This document shows positions 59,151 to 64,000 of a stretch of DNA of 64,000 bases, in pieces; positions within the stretch are counted from its first letter, which is position 1, and the number at the start of each line of letters is the position of its first letter. Below the pieces are notes generated by a model. It saw nothing but the letters and a program-made list of their open reading frames with translations. It searched no databases and had not been told where the DNA came from. The position numbers and the translations under genes were made by a program. Origin of the DNA: Anaerolineales bacterium (GTDB taxonomy: Bacteria > Chloroflexota > Anaerolineae > 4572-78 > J111); contig JABTUK010000005.1 of assembly GCA_015075405.1 (NCBI GenBank), positions 62,001-126,000 on the forward strand, written 5' to 3'.

Positions 59151-62100
59151 CTATAGATACTTTCTAATCAGCCTCAAGATTTGGCCTTCTTCATAATCTC
59201 TGGCCAGTTGTTCCAGCAGGGCAGCAAAAGGTTTGTATTCCGGCCCCAGGTGGGCAATTTGAATGGCCCGCTGGCGCAGCCGGGGTATTTCTCCTTTGGC
59301 GGCCAAATCGAACAAGAGGGCCATTTCCGCCGGGGGCGGCGGAATCAACGGCTGTTTTTCCTCGATGGGTTCTGCTGTAGAAGTTAGCTGACCTCCATCC
59401 GCTGCCTCCATAGGCAAACGATCAGGCAAGCCGTCATCGCTCCCGCGTAACTTGGGCTTCAGGCCCGGATACCCTGTTATCATCTGCCCCGAAAACTGCC
59501 TGTGTTCAGCGTCGGCCCATAAGACCGGAATTTCCAAAGTCAGGCGGAAGACACTGCCCCGGCCAAATTCGCTCTCGACCTCCAAATTACCGGCCATGGC
59601 CTCAACCAGGCGTTTGGTAATGGCCAGGCCCAGCCCGGTTCCCTCGGCTCTGCGCCGAGCATCACCCGCCTGTTCAAAAGGCAAAAATATTCGCTCAATT
59701 TGTTCCGGGGTCATACCGATGCCGGTATCGGCTACTTCAAAGCCGAGGGTGGGGGCACCATCTTCCGCTTCCGCCGAATCTGACGGTTCCTTACTCGCCC
59801 AGACCCGAAAAGTTACCTGGCCCTGATCGGTAAATTTGATGGCGTTGTTCAACAGATTGATTAAAATTTGGCGCAGGCGTTTTTCATCGGCCTGCGCCAG
59901 CGCCGGTAGCGGGGTCAACTGCTGGTAGATAAAGGCCACTTCCGGTTTTTGTTGCGCCCGGAGGTAAAACATGCCGACAATTCCTTCCAAAAAATCGGGC
60001 AGGTGAAAATCGCTGGGCGAAAGCTCCAATTTCTGGGCCTCAATTTTAGACAGGGCCAAAATATCATTGATCAGGGTTAAAAGATGCTCGCCGCTCTGCT
60101 GGATAACCCGCACGGCATTGGCCTGAGCTGGGCCGAGCTGCCCGTCCCGCTTAAGGATATTGGCGTAACCCAGGATGCCATTCAAGGGGGTACGCAGCTC
60201 GTGGCTCATATTGGCTAAAAATTCGCTCTTGGCCCGGCTGGCCATTTCCGCCGCTTCTTTGGCTTTGGCCAATTCGACCGCCCGGTGCTGGGTCTGCTCC
60301 AGCAGGCGTTGGTTTTCGACGGCCACGGCCAGTTGGCCTAACAGGGAAAGATAGGGTTCTATTTCCTGGCGGCTAAAATGATAAGGCTGTTCCCCTTGCA
60401 GCAGCAAAACCCCCACCTGCCGCGCCTGGCTCTGGCTCCACAAGGGCAGCGCCACCATCGCCCGAATATTCATCCGTTGAAAAACCTGCAAACTGGCCGG
60501 GTCAGTTCGCTCATCATGTTGGGGGTCAACGAAGAAAAGCGGCTCACGGGAGAGGAACGCATTAATGATACTGTGGACGGCTTGAAGATAACGAGTGCCG
60601 GGGGGAGTCGGAGGAGCGCCCCAACCATTATACCAATTTGCCTCGACCACCATCGCTTCGATCTGACCGGCCTCATTGTATTCAAAGACATTGAGCACGG
60701 CCCGGTTGATGACAGGTATTTTGCCGCCTTCGACCACAACCGCAATCAATTCCGTCAGGTTGCTGGCCGACAGCATGCCCTGGCTCATGTGGTAAAGCTT
60801 TTCGGTTTGCGCCAGCGCCCTTTGGGTTTGCTCAAACAAATGGGCATTGGTCAGGGCAATAGCCACCTGGTTAGCCAGCGAGTGCATCAGCTTGGTATCA
60901 CCCTTGTCAAAGCCGGCTTCTTCGTCATCCTGCACATCCAGCACCCCCAGCACCCGTTCTTCGACCATAATCGGTACCGCCATTTCTGAGCGGGTGCGGG
61001 GGAGAAAGGGATTGGGCAGCCAGTTGGAATATTCCTGGACATCGTCAATGCTGACAATTTCTTTTAAGCGTGCCGCCTGAGCTACGGGACTGGTGGAGGC
61101 CGCCAGCGAGATACTATGTCCCCGCGCCTTCATCTCGCTTCCCACCGAACCGACCGCTTCGGCTACAATGAGGTCCTGCTGCTCCTCGTCGAGGAGATAA
61201 ATAGTGGTATGGTAAAAATTAAAACCGTTGGCGACCCGCTCCACCACATCCCGCACCAATTCGCTCACATCCAATTTACTGGTCAGGCGCTGGCTGATTT
61301 CGACAATTGTTTCAAGCTGCTGGGTATGCTTTTCCAAACTGCCAATCGTTTCGCGCAGCCGGCCGGTCATAATATTGATGGTCGTAGCCAGCCGGCCGAT
61401 TTCATCCCTGGACTCGACGGTGGCCTGAGCATTTAAGGCCCCGGCAGTAATTTGCTCGGCGGTGGTAATCAGGCGTTGAATTGGCCCGGCAATGTTCTCT
61501 TTGAAGATAAAGGCCATGCCCGCGCCCAAAACCAGGGCCAGCACCCCCCCAATCAGAGTTTGGAGTTGGACGTTGGCCAAGCTCTGCCGGCCTCGATTCA
61601 GGTTGGTTTGCAGCAAGGACTGTTGGGCCATGGTCAGTTCATCGAGTAACTGGAGCATCTGTTCCGCCCGAGGTTCGACCTCGGTCTTGAACAGGTATAG
61701 ATCTTCATAGGTCCGTTCCCCTTCGACGGCGGCGAATATCTGCTGCGGCAGCTCCAAAAGCTTTTGCCGAGCTTTGCTAATGTTGCTCAGTAGGGGTTTT
61801 TGCGTTTCGATAAACAGGTCCGGCCTGGCCTGGATATCTTCCCAGGTGATACTATTGGCCAGCAGCGTGTCGGCATAACCAAATTTAAAAGCCAGGTCGC
61901 CGGAGGTGGCATAAGCCCGCAGGTTGGTGGTGATGGCCTGGAAAGAGGCGCGCAGGTCAACCAGATGGGCCAGCAATTCACGGTTTTCAGCCGACGGCTC
62001 CCGCTGGGCTTGCAACTCAATCAGCAGGTCAAGCTGCTCCAGAATAAAGGCGTTCAAAGGGCGCAGTTCCACACTTTCCAGGCGCAGGGCCGGCTGATTT

Positions 62101-62609
62101 TCCTGGGGGTTGTCGTGTAGCACAAACAGCCGGTTGGGGATGGGCGACCAGTCGGCAAAAGTGGTTTTTAGCTCGTTGAGGCGGCGAATATCGTCCGGGT
62201 CGGTCCAATTGACCGAGAGGGCTTCGAGTTGGGCCAGGTTGACCTCAAAAATTCCTTTGGCTTTGTTATAATCGTCAATATTTTGCAGATCACTCAAAAC
62301 CAGATAACCGCGCACGCTGGCCTGCATCTTTAACAGGCTGGACTGGGCGCGGGCCGAGGCCAGGGCTGCCGGCGCCCGCACCGATTGGGTCAGATTGATA
62401 TTTTGGGTAGCCTCCTGGCTGGCGGCAAAAATCAGGCCGACCACCAAAAAGGTGAGCAAGACCAAAATACCAAAGCCAATGTTGAGTTTGAGGCCAATAT
62501 TAAGGTTGTTGAACCGGCGCAGCCCCGGCAACCGGGTTAACGATTGGGACAAATTTTGGGCCAAAAGAGTTGGCCGATAGGGTGAGGCGGGGTTTAAGTT
62601 GGTCATCAC
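59151..62609 (-). CDS. Membrane histidine kinase with HAMP and GAF domains
   Basis: A 1152-residue sensor kinase. Membrane segments at about 44-64 and 350-370 enclose a helical extracytoplasmic sensor. HAMP follows (about 371-422), then two GAF domains (about 440-590 and 615-780), HisKA with the phosphoacceptor His in ANMSHELRTPL, and HATPase (INLLNNAIKFT, DTGIGM, GTGLGLAI). The last 60 residues form a small helical domain (PPPAEMALLFDLAAKGEIPRL) seen at the end of other hybrid kinases. It converges on the TPR gene with a 34-base gap. Confidence 0.92.
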   Translation of the reverse strand: MMTNLNPASPYRPTLLAQNLSQSLTRLPGLRRFNNLNIGLKLNIGFGILVLLTFLVVGLIFAASQEATQNINLTQSVRAPAALASARAQSSLLKMQASVRGYLVLSDLQNIDDYNKAKGIFEVNLAQLEALSVNWTDPDDIRRLNELKTTFADWSPIPNRLFVLHDNPQENQPALRLESVELRPLNAFILEQLDLLIELQAQREPSAENRELLAHLVDLRASFQAITTNLRAYATSGDLAFKFGYADTLLANSITWEDIQARPDLFIETQKPLLSNISKARQKLLELPQQIFAAVEGERTYEDLYLFKTEVEPRAEQMLQLLDELTMAQQSLLQTNLNRGRQSLANVQLQTLIGGVLALVLGAGMAFIFKENIAGPIQRLITTAEQITAGALNAQATVESRDEIGRLATTINIMTGRLRETIGSLEKHTQQLETIVEISQRLTSKLDVSELVRDVVERVANGFNFYHTTIYLLDEEQQDLIVAEAVGSVGSEMKARGHSISLAASTSPVAQAARLKEIVSIDDVQEYSNWLPNPFLPRTRSEMAVPIMVEERVLGVLDVQDDEEAGFDKGDTKLMHSLANQVAIALTNAHLFEQTQRALAQTEKLYHMSQGMLSASNLTELIAVVVEGGKIPVINRAVLNVFEYNEAGQIEAMVVEANWYNGWGAPPTPPGTRYLQAVHSIINAFLSREPLFFVDPQHDERTDPASLQVFQRMNIRAMVALPLWSQSQARQVGVLLLQGEQPYHFSRQEIEPYLSLLGQLAVAVENQRLLEQTQHRAVELAKAKEAAEMASRAKSEFLANMSHELRTPLNGILGYANILKRDGQLGPAQANAVRVIQQSGEHLLTLINDILALSKIEAQKLELSPSDFHLPDFLEGIVGMFYLRAQQKPEVAFIYQQLTPLPALAQADEKRLRQILINLLNNAIKFTDQGQVTFRVWASKEPSDSAEAEDGAPTLGFEVADTGIGMTPEQIERIFLPFEQAGDARRRAEGTGLGLAITKRLVEAMAGNLEVESEFGRGSVFRLTLEIPVLWADAEHRQFSGQMITGYPGLKPKLRGSDDGLPDRLPMEAADGGQLTSTAEPIEEKQPLIPPPPAEMALLFDLAAKGEIPRLRQRAIQIAHLGPEYKPFAALLEQLARDYEEGQILRLIRKYL

Positions 62610-62624
62610 AGCCTCCTTGATAGG

Positions 62625-62840
62625 GAGATTGAAGATTCAGGTTAATAACTTGAGTTCGGAATTAGCTCAAAAATCACCCTTCGATACGGGCTAACGCCCT
62701 ACTCAGGATGATTTTCGACGCATCATCGCATCCTGAGTAGCCCTGAGCGAAGCGAAAGGCGTATCGAAGCCGCGTCCTGAGCTTGTCGAAGGGGGTGCGA
62801 TTACAGAAACTCCGAACTCAGGCTAATAATCTCCAATCTC
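62625..62840. repeat. Nested inverted repeat, 216 bases
   Basis: Outer arms GAGATTG...GAGTTCGGA (62625-62660) and TCCGAACTC...CAATCTC (62811-62840). Inside, TCGATACG/CGTATCGA and a perfect 12-bp stem CTACTCAGGATG (62699-62710) with CATCCTGAGTAG (62729-62740), plus CCTGAGCTTGTCGAAGG, a sequence commonly dispersed in bacteria. It looks like one repeat inserted into another. Confidence 0.75.
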
Positions 62841-62852
62841 TAATCTCATTTC

Positions 62853-63998
62853 TTAACGGCTATACCCCAGGCGGATCAACTCTTTATCCACAGCGGTCGC
62901 TGCCTGATCGAGAGCCTCGCCGGGGGTTAACTCGCCGGTAATGGCCTGGTGAATATAAATGCTGATGACATCACGGACAGCCACATGGAAAGGAAAAGGC
63001 GGCGCGCCGGCAAAAAGGTGGCCTTCCTTTTTCATCAGGGTGTAGTAACCATTGAGCCTTTTATCTTGCGCCCGCACCAGGGGATCGTCAAAGGTGGAGA
63101 GGTGAACCACCCGGCTGCTGGTGGTAGCCCACTCCGGTTGAACCACCGGACGGCCCAGGTATTGCAGCCAGAGCAGCGCGGCTGCCTGGTTACGGGAAGA
63201 GGTGGGGATACTAAAAGCGGCCCCATCGTAGTAGCCCAGATAACCTTTACCAACCAGGGCGTCTTCAATCACTCCCGGCGCGGTGGGCGGCAGGGCCACA
63301 CCGACTTTGCCCACCACCTGGGAACGGGTCGAATCCGTTGCAATCCAGGCCGTGTTTTCGCCGTAAACCCAGCCCTGGGCCACGCGACCGGCGGCAAAGC
63401 TGGCGGCCACTTCATCCCAGGTGCTGTGGGTAGCCTCCGGCGGGGCGTATTTCAGCATATCAATCCAAAAAGTCAGGGCAATTTTGGCCTGCCGGCTGTT
63501 GAGCTGGCCGCCATCGGCCACGCTGGCCTTATATTTATCCAGATTAATGCCCCAATTGTAGACGCCAAAGGCCGGGGCAATCGTCTCCAAAAATTCGTAG
63601 GTTGAGGCGGGGTGGCCCAATGCCGCCTGAACGGTGGTACCCCATAATTCCAGCCCGTGCTCGCGGCCGTACTCGGTGAAAAAGGCGGCATTGTCGCGGT
63701 ATTGATCTATGGTAATGGCCGGGGCCAGCGGGTAGTTGTATCGGGCGGCAAAAGCGGCCTGCAAGGCTGGGTCTTCAAACAAGTCGGTGCGGTACAGGTA
63801 GGTTTTGAGAAAGGCCTCCATCGGCACACCGTAGAGGTCGCCATTGTGCGGGTCTTTGAAGGCTTCAATAAAGGAGGAAAAATCAACCGGATTAAAGTCG
63901 GGCAGCGCCAGGGTGGGCTGCTGCTGTAGGGCCTGGGTTAGATTGACCAGGAAGCCCCGCTCCAGGTAGGAAAAAATGAAATCCTGCTCAACATAGAT
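62853..63998 (-). CDS. ABC-transporter extracellular sugar-binding protein, partial
   Basis: Solute-binding protein of the carbohydrate-uptake type, 381 residues visible; the frame is open to the right edge, so the N-terminus with its lipoprotein or signal sequence is missing. Family features: DLYGVPMEAFLKTYLYRTDLF, the hinge region YDGAAFSIPTSSRNQAAALLWLQYL and the C-terminal LTPGEALDQAATAVDKELIRLGY. The sugar is unknown. Transporter permease genes are not in the window. Confidence 0.9.
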   Translation of the reverse strand: MYVEQDFIFSYLERGFLVNLTQALQQQPTLALPDFNPVDFSSFIEAFKDPHNGDLYGVPMEAFLKTYLYRTDLFEDPALQAAFAARYNYPLAPAITIDQYRDNAAFFTEYGREHGLELWGTTVQAALGHPASTYEFLETIAPAFGVYNWGINLDKYKASVADGGQLNSRQAKIALTFWIDMLKYAPPEATHSTWDEVAASFAAGRVAQGWVYGENTAWIATDSTRSQVVGKVGVALPPTAPGVIEDALVGKGYLGYYDGAAFSIPTSSRNQAAALLWLQYLGRPVVQPEWATTSSRVVHLSTFDDPLVRAQDKRLNGYYTLMKKEGHLFAGAPPFPFHVAVRDVISIYIHQAITGELTPGEALDQAATAVDKELIRLGYSR

Positions 63999-64000
63999 AA

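Overview
The window reads as a chromosomal segment of an anaerobic or facultatively anaerobic bacterium, most likely of the phylum Chloroflexota (Anaerolineae/Caldilineae-like). This is an inference from gene style: NAD-linked [NiFe] hydrogenases of group 3d type, large TPR/STAND proteins, a Flp pilin, DUF2079 and GT-C membrane proteins, intermediate-to-high G+C, and abundant intergenic hairpin repeats. There is no rRNA or tRNA gene to confirm it. Both ends cut genes: polX on the left, an ABC sugar-binding protein on the right.

Layout. 0-4.6 kb: 3' end of polX, then a small defence/stability block with a VapBC-like pair, a DNA methyltransferase next to a PD-(D/E)xK-like protein (candidate restriction-modification pair), HicB-HicA, and a 59-codon small gene. 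4.7-11.2 kb: UspA and a complete bidirectional hydrogenase operon hoxEFUYHW. 11.3-15 kb: a formate/nitrite-family channel and a regulatory set (two DRTGG proteins, a CBS-pair/RsbT-like ATPase, a PHP protein). 15.2-19.9 kb: a flavin/iron-sulfur module (NuoE, HATPase, small [2Fe-2S] protein, and a 1025-residue fusion of NuoF to a GltD-like NADPH oxidoreductase). 20.1-27.8 kb: a second [NiFe] hydrogenase (NuoE, NuoF, NuoG-like, small and large subunits, protease). 28.0-30.7 kb: hypA, hypB and two trypsin-like proteases. 31-32 kb: a response regulator and a lone Flp pilin. 32.1-46.2 kb: one long minus-strand block for surface glycans (GT-C membrane glycosyltransferases, AsnB, SAM methyltransferase, SGNH protein, dolichol-phosphate-mannose-synthase-like GT2). 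46.3-50.8 kb: esterase, pentapeptide protein with a small GTPase, CBS protein, homocysteine methyltransferase, gamma carbonic anhydrase. 50.8-64 kb: response regulator, a 2338-residue STAND/TPR protein, a multidomain histidine kinase and the ABC binding protein.

How it fits together. The 5-29 kb region is a hydrogen/pyridine-nucleotide redox island: two NAD(P)-linked [NiFe] hydrogenases, each with its own maturation protease, an extra NADH/NADPH/iron-sulfur module, nickel-insertion genes, and a sensor set of the kind usually found with [FeFe] HydABC operons, although no [FeFe] catalytic subunit is present. Seven loci (uspA, hoxE, focA, the CBS/ATPase gene, the second nuoE, hypA and the 48.7-kb CBS gene) carry upstream TGA-N6-TCA-type palindromes, suggesting one CRP/FNR-family regulon.

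The most distinctive structural signal is a set of about fifteen repeat loci built from tandem 7-bp words, mostly followed by their reverse complement so as to form long hairpins. They sit between genes, at gene ends where they supply the stop codon, and twice inside coding sequences where they are translated as 7-residue peptide repeats.
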